Origin: Fusobacteriaceae bacterium
GTDB taxonomy: Bacteria; Fusobacteriota; Fusobacteriia; Fusobacteriales; Fusobacteriaceae
NCBI GenBank assembly: GCA_031272775.1
Contig: JAISTB010000033.1
Coordinates: forward strand, 1-53,182
Length of the DNA stretch: 53,182 nt
Reading direction: 5' to 3'
Part shown: positions 16,864 to 24,883 of the stretch, piece by piece
Numbering within the stretch: the stretch's first letter is position 1
Layout of the letters: the number at the start of each line of letters is the position of its first letter
Program-made: the position numbers and the translations under genes
Notes under the pieces: generated by a model
What the model was told of the DNA's origin: nothing
Database searches by the model: none
What the model saw: the letters and a program-made list of their open reading frames with translations, nothing else

Positions 16864-17298
16864 ATGAAAATCGAACGATTGCGCAAGCGAAAAGGGGAAT
16901 TGATCCTCAATATTACGCCGCTCATCGACGTTGTCTTTCTGCTTTTGATCTTTTTCCTCGTGGCGACGACCTTTGAGGATTTCAGCAGCGGCATCAGCAT
17001 CGACCTGCCACAGTCCACGGTCCGGGAGATACAGGACATCAGCGGCATCCAGGTCTTGATCGCCGCCAACAAAGAGCTTGTCCTCAATTATAAAGAGGGC
17101 GCGAAGATTGTCCAGCTCAAAGTCAACAAAAACCGGCTCAAGGACGAAGTGAAAAACCGGCTCGCCATGAGCGCCAAAAAAAACGTACTGATCAGCGCCG
17201 ACAAAAAGACCGACTACGGTTTTTTGATAGACGTCATGACCCTCGTCAAAGAAGCGGGAGCGACTTCGCTGGATCTGGATACCGCCGAGCAGAAGTGA
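16864..17298 (+). CDS. exbD: ExbD/TolR family protein
   Basis: A 144-residue protein with a single N-terminal membrane helix containing the key Asp in PLIDVVFLLLIFFLVATTF, then a periplasmic domain rich in Lys/Asp ending KEAGATSLDLDTAEQK. It partners ExbB in the proton-driven motor. It starts 24 bases after exbB with a GGAGTGA site. Family features are all present. Confidence 0.9.
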   Translation: MKIERLRKRKGELILNITPLIDVVFLLLIFFLVATTFEDFSSGISIDLPQSTVREIQDISGIQVLIAANKELVLNYKEGAKIVQLKVNKNRLKDEVKNRLAMSAKKNVLISADKKTDYGFLIDVMTLVKEAGATSLDLDTAEQK

Positions 17299-17338
17299 CG
17301 CTCAGGTTTCCGTTACGGGCAATAAGGGGATGAACGCC

Positions 17339-18226
17339 ATGAAGTTAGTAGATTGTTTCAGCTATATCCTGTCGTTGGCCGTCAATATCGCGATCCTTTT
17401 TGTGATCCCCCAGATCACGACGAAGACCGTGACGGACAAGACCATAAAAGTAGGCCTCGTGGCCTATGAGGATACGACAAAAGTCCAGGTCAAGACCAAG
17501 GGCGAGGCCAAAAAAAACACGAGCCGCAGCAATATTTCCAATCAAACAAAAAACGAAAACAAGGTGGAAACCGAAACGGCGGCCGCTCTGAAAAAAGAAG
17601 AAGCCCTGAAGAAAATCAATGAAAGCGCGAAAAAGCCCGAGATCAACGTCCTCGCCAGCGAGGCCGGCAAGCGGGAAAGCGGCTATCCCGGCATTGCGGC
17701 GGGAATCCGGGAAAAAGACCTTTCGGAGGGGATCGCGGTCAACGCCGAGGATCTGGCCATACAGAAGACAAACCCCGGAGACCTTACGGAAATTCGGGAA
17801 CGGGAAGAAAAACTGCGCATAGAGTCGCCTGACGTCATCGCCATCAATACGGAAGTCGGAAACGACATCACCTTTGACCGGATCCTTGAGGAGGAAGAGG
17901 AGACCATCGGTCTTCCCGGAGGCTACCGGCTGGGGACCGTGGACGGCGACGTCGTGGCCCGCTGGGATGACGGCAACAAGGAGCCGGTTTATCCCGAAAG
18001 CGCCCAGCTCAGGGGTATGCACGGCACGGTGCGCATCCGGGTGACCATCGATGAAAACGGCAATATCACGAGATTTGTCATGGAAAAAGGCAGCGGCGTC
18101 CCCGAGATCAATCAGGCCATCGAGGAAGTGGGGCGGACCTGGAAGATCTACCTCAGCAAAAGGGGCCTCAACGTGCAGGGCGACGTCATTCTTGACTACA
18201 ATTTTACCTTGCGGGGATACAATTAG
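17339..18226 (+). CDS. tonB: TonB family energy transducer
   Basis: A 295-residue protein. One N-terminal membrane helix (LSLAVNIAILFVIPQI) is followed by a long charged linker rich in Lys, Glu and Asn, not the usual Pro-rich one, and a C-terminal TonB domain: PVYPESAQLRGMHGTVRIRVTIDENG, then SGVPEINQAIEEVGRTWKI. The ATG at 17339 is chosen because AAGGGG lies nine bases upstream; the ATG at 17330 abuts that site. TonB spans the periplasm to power outer-membrane receptors; none is in this window. Confidence 0.85.
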   Translation: MKLVDCFSYILSLAVNIAILFVIPQITTKTVTDKTIKVGLVAYEDTTKVQVKTKGEAKKNTSRSNISNQTKNENKVETETAAALKKEEALKKINESAKKPEINVLASEAGKRESGYPGIAAGIREKDLSEGIAVNAEDLAIQKTNPGDLTEIREREEKLRIESPDVIAINTEVGNDITFDRILEEEEETIGLPGGYRLGTVDGDVVARWDDGNKEPVYPESAQLRGMHGTVRIRVTIDENGNITRFVMEKGSGVPEINQAIEEVGRTWKIYLSKRGLNVQGDVILDYNFTLRGYN

Positions 18227-18315
18227 AAAGGAGCGGCGCAAAGAAAAACAAAGCCGTTGAACATGAAAAACGCGTGAAGGTCCCGGGATCTTCCGTGAAA
18301 GTGGAGGGGAAAACC

Positions 18316-19707
18316 GTGAATCTATTGGGTTTCAGAGTTTATGGCGCGTTACGGAGCCAATTGGAGGGGAATGTCGAAAACGAGTTGACGTTTACGGAAC
18401 ACGAGGATGATTTTTTGCGCTACGCAAAATCCAAGCGCTATGAGGCCATCTTGCTGGAGGAAACGACCTTCCAGAAGGACAACCTCCTGGCTTTGATCCG
18501 TCTCGTCAAAAATCTGCAACGAAACGCCGTGATTATCATATTCGGCGAGACGTCAAACCTGGAACTCATCGCGGGTTGCATCAAAGCGGGCGCTTACGAC
18601 TATATCCTGATCCCGGAAGAGGCCGCCAACGTGATCCGCATCATCGAAAAATCCGTCAAAGACAGAAAATTGCTGGCTGAAAAGATTTCCCGCAGCAAGA
18701 TCACCGGCGGGACGCTGATCGGGCAGAGCAAAGAAATCGTGGAAATGTACAAGATGATCGGCAAGGTGGCCAGTATTCGTCTGCCGGTTTTGGTGTCGGG
18801 CGAAAAAGGGACCGGGAAAGCCAGCGTGGCCAAGGCCATCCACCGCTTTACGGATTCGGCTGACGACGTTTTTATCAGCATCAACTGTCTTTCCTTTCCC
18901 ATGGATCTTCTGGAACGCAGACTTTTCGGATATGAGACCGGCGCCTTCAAAGAGGTGCTGCTCCCGCAGATGGGGGATCTTGAAAAGGCCAACGGAGGGA
19001 CGCTTCATCTGGGGAATATTGAGGCCCTGACACTGGATTTGCAGTCAAAATTGCTCTATTTTCTCGAAGAGGGAAAATTCTGCCGCATGGGCGGTATAGA
19101 AGACATTTCCTCCGACGTGCGGATCATCGCGACGACGAGCGAAAATATCGAGGAAATGATCAGCCAGGGGAAATTCATCGATGAATTGTATCGAAAATTG
19201 AAAATTCTCGAAGTGAATATCCCGCCGCTCAGAGACAGAATCGGCGATATTCCGCTGATCATCGACAATTTCCTGACCGAATGTAACGAAGCCATGAGCA
19301 AGAACATCAAAGGGGTCAGCAAACCGGCCTTAAGCCGCATCTTGCGCTATGAGTGGCCCGGAAACGTCAACGAGCTCAAGGGCGCGATCAAGTCGGCGGT
19401 CGCTCTCTGCCGGGGCAATTCCATCCTCGTGGAAGATCTGCCGGGGACGGTATTGGGGACAAAAATCGTAAAGAAAAAAGGGGACGGGCAGAATTCCGTC
19501 CTCAAAGAGTGGGTGAAAAACGAGATTTTTGTCAATCGGGGCAGCAGCCGGAACAATTACTATTCCAATGTGATTTCCAAAGTCGAAAAAGAGCTGATCA
19601 GACAGGCGCTGGAAATGACAAACGGGAAAAAGGTGGAAACCGCCGAACTTTTGGGTATTACGAGAAACACCCTGCGGACGAAGATGAACGCCTACGGACT
19701 CGAATAA
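18316..19707 (+). CDS. NtrC-like regulator with degenerate AAA+ and receiver domains
   Basis: A 463-residue protein with the layout of a sigma-54 activator. Residues 1-120 are receiver-like but with LLEET where the phospho-Asp should be. The central AAA+ domain has a Walker A SGEKGTGKAS (161-170), but GAFKEV (209-214) in place of GAFTGA, and GGTLHLGNIE (227-236) where Walker B DE should be. The C-terminus is a Fis-type helix-turn-helix (TAELLGITRNTLRTKM). It probably binds DNA but should not hydrolyse ATP or contact sigma-54 normally. GTG at 18316 follows GGAGGGG by six bases; an earlier GTG at 18274 is less supported. It closes the TonB operon. Confidence 0.8.
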   Translation: MNLLGFRVYGALRSQLEGNVENELTFTEHEDDFLRYAKSKRYEAILLEETTFQKDNLLALIRLVKNLQRNAVIIIFGETSNLELIAGCIKAGAYDYILIPEEAANVIRIIEKSVKDRKLLAEKISRSKITGGTLIGQSKEIVEMYKMIGKVASIRLPVLVSGEKGTGKASVAKAIHRFTDSADDVFISINCLSFPMDLLERRLFGYETGAFKEVLLPQMGDLEKANGGTLHLGNIEALTLDLQSKLLYFLEEGKFCRMGGIEDISSDVRIIATTSENIEEMISQGKFIDELYRKLKILEVNIPPLRDRIGDIPLIIDNFLTECNEAMSKNIKGVSKPALSRILRYEWPGNVNELKGAIKSAVALCRGNSILVEDLPGTVLGTKIVKKKGDGQNSVLKEWVKNEIFVNRGSSRNNYYSNVISKVEKELIRQALEMTNGKKVETAELLGITRNTLRTKMNAYGLE

Positions 19708-19724
19708 CAAGGCGCTTCTGCGAT

Positions 19725-20864
19725 TCACCCGTTTTTTATGACAACAAGCTCATAGGCCCTCGTTCCGAGGCCTATTTTTTCGCCATGCGCCAGGCAGGTC
19801 CGCCACTCGGACTCTTGAGAGGTATTCACAAAATGATCGTGATGATCGACGAAATCGCGCGCGGCCATATTGTCAGAAAGGACGGCGTTGGGCAAAGGCG
19901 CCGTCTTGAGGCAGGCGTCGGCGCAGGCCTGATCGAGCGCCAGCGGATCAAAGGAGGCGAACATTCCGATATCGGGGAGAATCGGCGCGTCATTTTCCGG
20001 ATGGCAGTCACAGTAGGGCGAAATATCCAAAACCAGCGAAATATGAAAATTGGGTCTGCCGTCCACGACGGCCTTGCAGTATTCGGCCATGCGGCAGTTC
20101 AAAAGCGCCGAGGCGTTGTCGTTTTCGAAGGAAATAGCGTCAAAATTACAGGCGCCCAGGCATCTGCCGCAGCCCACGCAATTTTCCTTGACGACGGTCA
20201 TGATTTTTTTCGCCTCATCAAAGAAAAGTCCGCCGTTTGCGCATTCGGGATAGCATTTGCGACAGCCCCGGCAGCTTTCGGGATCGATATCGGGTTTCCC
20301 GCTGCTGTGCTGGTCTTTTTTTCCTGCCCGGGACCCGCAACCCATGCCGATATTCTTGATGGCGCCGCCGAAGCCGGTCATTTCGTGTCCTTTAAAATGC
20401 GTGAGACTGATGAAGACATCGGCGTCCATGACGGCCCGGCCGATCCTCGCTTCTTTGACATACTCGCCGCCCGCGACGGGAACGGCCACGTCATCGGTCC
20501 CTTTGAGCCCGTCGCCGATCAGAATCGGGCAACCGACGGTCATGGCGGTAAATCCGTTTTCCCAGGCGCATTGGAGATGTTCCAGCGCGTTTTTTCTGCT
20601 CCCCGGGTACATCGTGTTGCAATCGGTCAAAAAGGGCTTCCCCCCCAACGCTTTCACGACCTCAACGACGGCTCTGGCGTAATTGGGCCGCAGGAAGCTG
20701 ATATTCCCCATTTCCCCGAAATGCATCTTGATCGCGACAAATTTCCCGTCCATATCTATCTTACCGATCCCCGCCGCTTTGATGAGCTTTTGCAGCTTTA
20801 CCGGCAAACCGTCGCCGAAGGCGATGGTCCGAAAATCCGTAAAATAAACTTTGGCCTTTTCCAT
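19725..20864 (-). CDS. DUF362 protein with two 4Fe-4S clusters
   Basis: A 379-residue protein. Residues 1-190 are DUF362 (KMHFGEMGNISFLRP, KPFLTDCNTMYPGSRKN, LTHFKGHEMTGFGGAIKNIGMG). Residues about 190-255 hold CRGCRKCYPEC and CVGCGRCLGAC, a two-cluster ferredoxin insert. The end has DPLALDQACADAC. DUF362 ferredoxins occur in anaerobes, with no agreed substrate. The gene stands alone, convergent with the TonB operon (17 bases apart) and divergent from the ROK gene. Confidence 0.85.
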   Translation of the reverse strand: MEKAKVYFTDFRTIAFGDGLPVKLQKLIKAAGIGKIDMDGKFVAIKMHFGEMGNISFLRPNYARAVVEVVKALGGKPFLTDCNTMYPGSRKNALEHLQCAWENGFTAMTVGCPILIGDGLKGTDDVAVPVAGGEYVKEARIGRAVMDADVFISLTHFKGHEMTGFGGAIKNIGMGCGSRAGKKDQHSSGKPDIDPESCRGCRKCYPECANGGLFFDEAKKIMTVVKENCVGCGRCLGACNFDAISFENDNASALLNCRMAEYCKAVVDGRPNFHISLVLDISPYCDCHPENDAPILPDIGMFASFDPLALDQACADACLKTAPLPNAVLSDNMAARDFVDHHDHFVNTSQESEWRTCLAHGEKIGLGTRAYELVVIKNG

Positions 20865-20984
20865 GCAAGATTCCCCCTTCGTGACATAAAGTCACAGATT
20901 ATGGCCATATTATACCAAGGAATCCGTCCGCTGTCCACCGATTTTTACCGATTATCCGGGTAAATTTTGCGCGAATCCCGAAAA

Positions 20985-21010
20985 ATATAAACCGCCCGCG
21001 GGGTTTATAT
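20985..21010. promoter_or_regulatory. Operator-like palindrome upstream of the ROK gene
   Basis: ATATAAACC (20985-20993) and GGTTTATAT (21002-21010) form a perfect 9-base inverted repeat around a GC-rich centre. It ends one base before the -35 box at 21012, in the divergent gap with the DUF362 gene. It could be an autoregulatory operator; without a T-run it is a poor terminator. Confidence 0.55.
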
Positions 21011-21011
21011 C

Positions 21012-21040
21012 TTGCGAAAAAGACGCGGATTTGCTATAAT
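21012..21040 (+). promoter_or_regulatory. Promoter of the ROK gene
   Basis: TTGCGA (21012-21017), 17 bases, TATAAT (21035-21040). The start codon follows 19 bases later with AAGGTGAG as ribosome site. Confidence 0.75.
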
Positions 21041-21059
21041 TGGGAAAGAAGGTGAGCGC

Positions 21060-22286
21060 ATGGAATTTTATCAGAAAATGGACAAGCTGCGAATCGCGCA
21101 GACAAATAAATACAATGTTTTCCGCTGCCTGATCCGAAACGGGCCCATCAACCGGGCGGCCATAGCGAGAATGACCAATTTGAGCATCCCTACGGTCATG
21201 ACCATTACGGCGGAGCTGCTGGACAAGGGCGTCATCCGGTCCATCGGCAAGGGAGAATCGTCGGGCGGGAAGCCGCCGGAAATGCTTGAACTGGATCCCC
21301 GTTGCTTTTATTGCGTAGGGGTCGACGTCGGACGGACGACCATCCGTCTGATCGCGACGGACGCGGCCTCAGGGCAGGTGGCGGAGCTGCAGGAGTTGAC
21401 GGGGAACCCGTTGCCGGCCCGGGACTTTATCTCGCGAATCGGGGATCTCGTGCTGAATCTCATGGAAAAGGGGCGTATCGCCCCGGAAAAGATCGTCGGG
21501 ATCGGCGTCGCCATGCCGGGTCTGATCGAAAAAGAGAGCGGCAGGGTCATTTTTTCGCCGGATTTTGAATGGACGGAAATTCCGCTGAAGCACTGGCTCA
21601 AAGATAAACTCCCCTTTACGATTCTCGTCGAAAACGCCAACCGGGCCCTTGCCTTGAATGAAAGTTATTTCGCCGGAGACGGGGAACCGACCCATACGGC
21701 CTTTACGGTCAATCTCGGGCACGGAATCGGCGCTGGCCTTGTCCTGGGGGAGGAACTTTACATGGGCGCCGGCGGCACATCGGGCGAGATCGGACACATC
21801 ATTGTGGAGCAGGGGGGGCCTCTTTGCATGTGCGGAAACAGAGGCTGTCTCGAGGCCGTGGCTTCGGGCGACGCCATCGCGAAAAAAGGGCGGGCCGCCA
21901 TAGAAAAAGGCGAAGCGGAGGGGATTTACGCGCTCTGCGGCGGAAGAGGAGAAGAGATTGAGGCGAAAACAGTCTTTATGGCTTCGGAGCGGGGCGACCA
22001 GGCGGCCATGAAAATAATTGATGACGCCGCCGAATACATCGGGATCGGTCTCTCCATGGCAATCAACGTCCTTGACCCCGACAGACTGGTCCTCTGCGGC
22101 GGTCTCATGCGAAACGACGCCTCGTTTTTCGAGAAAATCAAGGCGAGCATAGAGAAACACAAAATGAAGCAAACCGGACGCCAATTGGTCATAACGCGTG
22201 GCATCAAAGGGGAAAACAGCACGGCCGCCGGCGTGTGCCGCCTGCTCCTCAATACGCTCTGGCGGGAGCGGAGTCTGCCGATCTAA
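21060..22286 (+). CDS. ROK family transcriptional repressor / sugar kinase-like protein
   Basis: A 408-residue protein of the NagC/XylR type. Residues about 15-75 form a winged helix-turn-helix (INRAAIARMTNLSIPTVMTI). The ROK domain follows, with VGVDVGRTTIRLIA (phosphate loop), GEIGHIIVEQGG and the zinc motif CMCGNRGCLEA. Such proteins sense a sugar or sugar phosphate and repress transport or catabolic genes. The ATG at 21060 sits after AAGGTGAG. No target gene is adjacent, apart from its own palindrome, so its sugar is unknown; the polyol operon further on is one possible target. Confidence 0.85.
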   Translation: MEFYQKMDKLRIAQTNKYNVFRCLIRNGPINRAAIARMTNLSIPTVMTITAELLDKGVIRSIGKGESSGGKPPEMLELDPRCFYCVGVDVGRTTIRLIATDAASGQVAELQELTGNPLPARDFISRIGDLVLNLMEKGRIAPEKIVGIGVAMPGLIEKESGRVIFSPDFEWTEIPLKHWLKDKLPFTILVENANRALALNESYFAGDGEPTHTAFTVNLGHGIGAGLVLGEELYMGAGGTSGEIGHIIVEQGGPLCMCGNRGCLEAVASGDAIAKKGRAAIEKGEAEGIYALCGGRGEEIEAKTVFMASERGDQAAMKIIDDAAEYIGIGLSMAINVLDPDRLVLCGGLMRNDASFFEKIKASIEKHKMKQTGRQLVITRGIKGENSTAAGVCRLLLNTLWRERSLPI

Positions 22287-22296
22287 GGGAAAAAAT

Positions 22297-22322
22297 AAAG
22301 GGCATGGCGCGCCATGCCCTTT
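22297..22322. terminator. Bidirectional terminator between ROK gene and ilvE
   Basis: A perfect 20-base palindrome (GGGCATGGCG / CGCCATGCCC, 22300-22319) flanked by AAA and TTT between two convergent genes. Confidence 0.75.
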
Positions 22323-22328
22323 GGAATT

Positions 22329-23396
22329 CTACCCCTTCACCTCGTAGACCCAGCCGTAGGGATCGGGAATATCGCCGTATTGGATCCCCGTCAGATAATC
22401 ATAGAGCTTTTTCGTAAGAGCGCCGGTCTTGAAGTCGTTGACCGTAATCGTATCGCCCTTGTAGCGCAGCGATCCGATCGGCGAAATAATGGCGGCGGTC
22501 CCTGTTCCGAAGGCTTCTTCCAACGCCCCGGTCTTTCCCGCTTCCATGAGGGCGTCAATGGCAAGGGGTTCCTCCCGGACCGTAAGGCCCCAGTCCCGGA
22601 GAATCTTGAGGCAACTGTCCCGGGTTACGCCCGGAAGAATGTTGCCGTCCAGGGGGGCCGTCCAGATTTCTCCGCCGATCTTGAACATGACGTTCATGGT
22701 GCCCACTTCCTCCACGTATTTGCGCTCGACGCCGTCCAGCCAGAGCACTTGGGTAAAGCCTTCCTTTTCGGCCTTTTTCTGGGCAATCAGCGAAGCCGCG
22801 TAGTTGCCTCCGCATTTGGTAAAGCCCGTGCCGCCCCGCGCCGCCCGGGTATATTCTTCTTCCACGTAGATTTTGACAGGATTGATCCCTTCTTTATAAT
22901 AGGTTCCCACAGGGGTCAAAACGATCATAAATTTGTAGGCGCTCCCGATGTGAGGCGCGATGTCGGGATTGCAGGCAAACATAAAGGGCCGGACATAGAG
23001 AGACGTTCCCGGTAGTTTGGGGATCCAGTCCTTTTCGAAGGCTACGAGATCGTTGACGGCCTGGATAAACATATCCACGGGTAGTTCGGGCATACAGAGC
23101 CTGTCGCAGGAGCGGGCCATCCGTTTCCCGTTCATCTCGGGGCGGAACAGGAGCACCCGACCGTCTTTGGCCCTGTAGGCCTTCATTCCCTCAAATACTT
23201 CCTGAGCGTAATGCAAAACGAGGGCCACGGGATTCATGGGGACGGGCCCGAAAGGCACGATGGCGCCGTTGTGCCAGCCTTTTTCCGTCGTGTAGTCCAT
23301 GGTAAACATGTGATCCGTGTAGTACTTTCCGAAGCCCAGATCGTTCCAATCGGGTTTCTCCTTCAATTGCTGCGCTTTTGTAACGTTGATGTTCAT
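22329..23396 (-). CDS. ilvE: Branched-chain amino acid aminotransferase
   Basis: A 355-residue class IV PLP aminotransferase of the long BCAT form, which interconverts Leu, Ile and Val with their 2-keto acids. Visible motifs are YAQEVFEGMKAYRAKDGRVLLFRP near residue 65, RPFMFACNP, GGNYAASLIAQKKA (around the Schiff-base region), DGVERKYVEEVGTMNVMF and GTGTAAIISPIGSL. AGGAGG (23401-23406) lies just before the ATG. It is preceded on the minus strand by a 250-base leader with a Val/Leu-rich ORF and an intrinsic terminator. No other ilv or leu biosynthesis gene is nearby. Confidence 0.92.
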   Translation of the reverse strand: MNINVTKAQQLKEKPDWNDLGFGKYYTDHMFTMDYTTEKGWHNGAIVPFGPVPMNPVALVLHYAQEVFEGMKAYRAKDGRVLLFRPEMNGKRMARSCDRLCMPELPVDMFIQAVNDLVAFEKDWIPKLPGTSLYVRPFMFACNPDIAPHIGSAYKFMIVLTPVGTYYKEGINPVKIYVEEEYTRAARGGTGFTKCGGNYAASLIAQKKAEKEGFTQVLWLDGVERKYVEEVGTMNVMFKIGGEIWTAPLDGNILPGVTRDSCLKILRDWGLTVREEPLAIDALMEAGKTGALEEAFGTGTAAIISPIGSLRYKGDTITVNDFKTGALTKKLYDYLTGIQYGDIPDPYGWVYEVKG

Positions 23397-23406
23397 ACAA
23401 CCTCCT

Positions 23407-23437
23407 AAAAAAAAATTGACAACCGCTCAGGTTGTCA
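23407..23437 (-). terminator. Intrinsic terminator directly before ilvE (attenuator)
   Basis: On the minus strand TGACAACC-TGAGC-GGTTGTCA followed by a run of nine T that ends at the ilvE ribosome site. A terminator here can only serve to control read-through into ilvE. Its stem shares the CAACCTG core with the lctP leader terminator. A second hairpin, CCGCC/GGCGG (23466-23482), lies upstream of it in the RNA. Confidence 0.75.
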
Positions 23438-23543
23438 GATTTGTGTGAATCGCTTTTATCGTGAACCGCCGATACCAGGCGGCTTGTTGCCGTTTGATGC
23501 TTCTTTTGGGGAAAATGGTCTGAAACCTTTTCACAGGGGCGCG

Positions 23544-23612
23544 CTATAAAATTGTGATGGCTCCGAGGAGCACCACGACACTAGCGACAAATCCTGTGAA
23601 AATTCCGGACAT
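23544..23612 (-). CDS. Candidate 22-residue Val/Leu/Ile-rich leader peptide of ilvE
   Basis: ATG at 23612-23610 with AGTGAGG eight bases upstream, TAG at 23546-23544. Ten of 22 residues are Val, Leu or Ile, including the run VVVLL (codons GTC GTG GTG CTC CTC) and ITIL at the end. The downstream gene is a branched-chain aminotransferase, so the peptide matches the amino acids of the pathway, as in classical ilv and leu attenuators. The RNA from its promoter to ilvE holds this ORF, a GC hairpin and a terminator and nothing else. Confidence 0.6.
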   Translation of the reverse strand: MSGIFTGFVASVVVLLGAITIL

Positions 23613-23649
23613 AATTCAAGCCTCACTGAACGAAAAAATGATTTCAGTA

Positions 23650-23678
23650 ATCATAGCATATTTTTTTGTCTTTTGCAA
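23650..23678 (-). promoter_or_regulatory. Promoter of the ilvE leader
   Basis: On the minus strand TTGCAA (23673-23678), 17 bases, TATGAT (23650-23655). Expected RNA start near 23643, giving a leader of about 247 bases before ilvE. It is back to back with the DUF488 promoter. Confidence 0.7.
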
Positions 23679-23704
23679 GAGTTTTTTTGATCGTGAAATT
23701 TTAC

Positions 23705-23733
23705 TTGACAAAGATCTGTTTACGGGCTATAAT
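23705..23733 (+). promoter_or_regulatory. Consensus promoter of the DUF488 operon
   Basis: TTGACA (23705-23710), 17 bases, TATAAT (23728-23733): a perfect sigma-70-type promoter 30 bases before the first gene, which suggests strong constitutive transcription. Confidence 0.85.
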
Positions 23734-23762
23734 GCCTTAAAATAAATGGAAAGGCGTGCGGA

Positions 23763-24206
23763 ATGAAAATATACACGATCGGATTCACGAAAAAAAGCGC
23801 CGAGAACTTTTTTTCAGTCCTTGAGGAACAGCACATAGAAGCGCTTGTAGATATTCGCTTGAACAATACGTCTCAACTGGCCGGCTTTTCCAGATACCCG
23901 GATTTGCCTTATTTTTTGGAAAAGATCATTCATGTCCGCTATATACAGGATCCTGATTTTGCCCCTTCGAAAGAGATGTTGCGACGATTCAGAGAGGGCG
24001 ACATCAATTGGGACGCATATACTTTGGCTTATCAAAAGCTGTTGGAAGAGCGGAACATAAAAGATCACATTCAAGAAAAATACAGAGATTTCCTTGACAA
24101 GAACATATGCCTGTTGTGCAGTGAGGACAAAGCAGATCACTGTCACCGGTCTTTGGCGGCGCAGGAAATCAAAAAACAACTAGGCGGTGAAATTATCAAT
24201 CTTTAA
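23763..24206 (+). CDS. DUF488 family protein (first copy)
   Basis: A 147-residue DUF488 protein. It opens with YTIGFTKKSAENFFSVL and then LVDIRLNNTSQ; near the end is CLLCSEDKADHCHRSLAA, the Cys-His segment of the family. The TIGxS and DxR motifs are typical. The biochemical role of DUF488 is not settled. The gene starts an AT-rich three-gene operon, with 18 bases to the next gene. Base composition differs from the surrounding housekeeping genes, suggesting transfer. Confidence 0.8.
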   Translation: MKIYTIGFTKKSAENFFSVLEEQHIEALVDIRLNNTSQLAGFSRYPDLPYFLEKIIHVRYIQDPDFAPSKEMLRRFREGDINWDAYTLAYQKLLEERNIKDHIQEKYRDFLDKNICLLCSEDKADHCHRSLAAQEIKKQLGGEIINL

Positions 24207-24224
24207 ATTCAGGGGGTAGAGACA

Positions 24225-24875
24225 ATGAAAAAAGAGGTAATTGTTCTTACAAAATCGGTGAAATATGGCGGATATTGTCTGGCTGGCATTGATGCGCGCA
24301 CAGGGGATTGGATTCGAATTCTGTCAAATAACAAGAAGACCAAAGGCGCCGTTCCTCCTGAACGGATTTGTTATCCGAACGGAACAGAAATATCCGTTTA
24401 TGACATTATCTCTGTTGATTTTGCAAAGCACGTTCCGACAAGAGTGCAGCCGGAGAATTGGTTGTACGATGAAAGCGCGATCTGGGAAAAAACGGGACAG
24501 AGCAATCTGAAAGAGGTCCTGAAACTGCATGATTACGATAACCCGGATTGCATTTTCGGCAATACGGATTACAGGCTACAACAAAATTGGGCGTTTTCAG
24601 GAGAGCCCTCCCTCCTTTTACTGAAGGTGCATAAACCCATCATTACGGTAAAGACCTTTGAACAGGGTGCGGATCCGCAGATTACCATGAGTTTCGTTTA
24701 CAGGCATAAATACTATAAGTTTATCCGGATAACGCAAAAGTCTTTGAAAGAAGCCTTCGGTTCCAAAGAAGACGCCGATTATCCGTTGTTGCCAAATATA
24801 ATGGTTTTCAGCTTGGCTGATCAGTACGCCCGTGACGGCTATTACTACAAGCTGGTGGCCCAGATTCTGGAATAG
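24225..24875 (+). CDS. Dual OB-fold type protein of the DUF488 operon
   Basis: A 216-residue protein beginning EVIVLTKSVKYGGYCLAGID with ARTGDWIRILSN, as in proteins described as having a dual OB-like domain. The second half has PSLLLLKVHKP and MSFVYRHKYYKFIRITQ. OB folds usually bind nucleic acid. It stands between two DUF488 genes with gaps of 18 and 8 bases and AT-rich codon use. I recognise the family only loosely. A role in nucleic-acid handling or defence is a guess from context. Confidence 0.55.
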   Translation: MKKEVIVLTKSVKYGGYCLAGIDARTGDWIRILSNNKKTKGAVPPERICYPNGTEISVYDIISVDFAKHVPTRVQPENWLYDESAIWEKTGQSNLKEVLKLHDYDNPDCIFGNTDYRLQQNWAFSGEPSLLLLKVHKPIITVKTFEQGADPQITMSFVYRHKYYKFIRITQKSLKEAFGSKEDADYPLLPNIMVFSLADQYARDGYYYKLVAQILE

Positions 24876-24883
24876 GAGTAAAG

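Noticed and set aside
23440-23500. T-box-like element before ilvE (TGGTATCGGCGG resembles TGGTACCGCGG)
   Set aside because: The bases form the loop and arm of a simple CCGCC/GGCGG hairpin, the AGGG before TGG is absent, and no stem I or specifier loop can be drawn. The leader ORF explains the region better.
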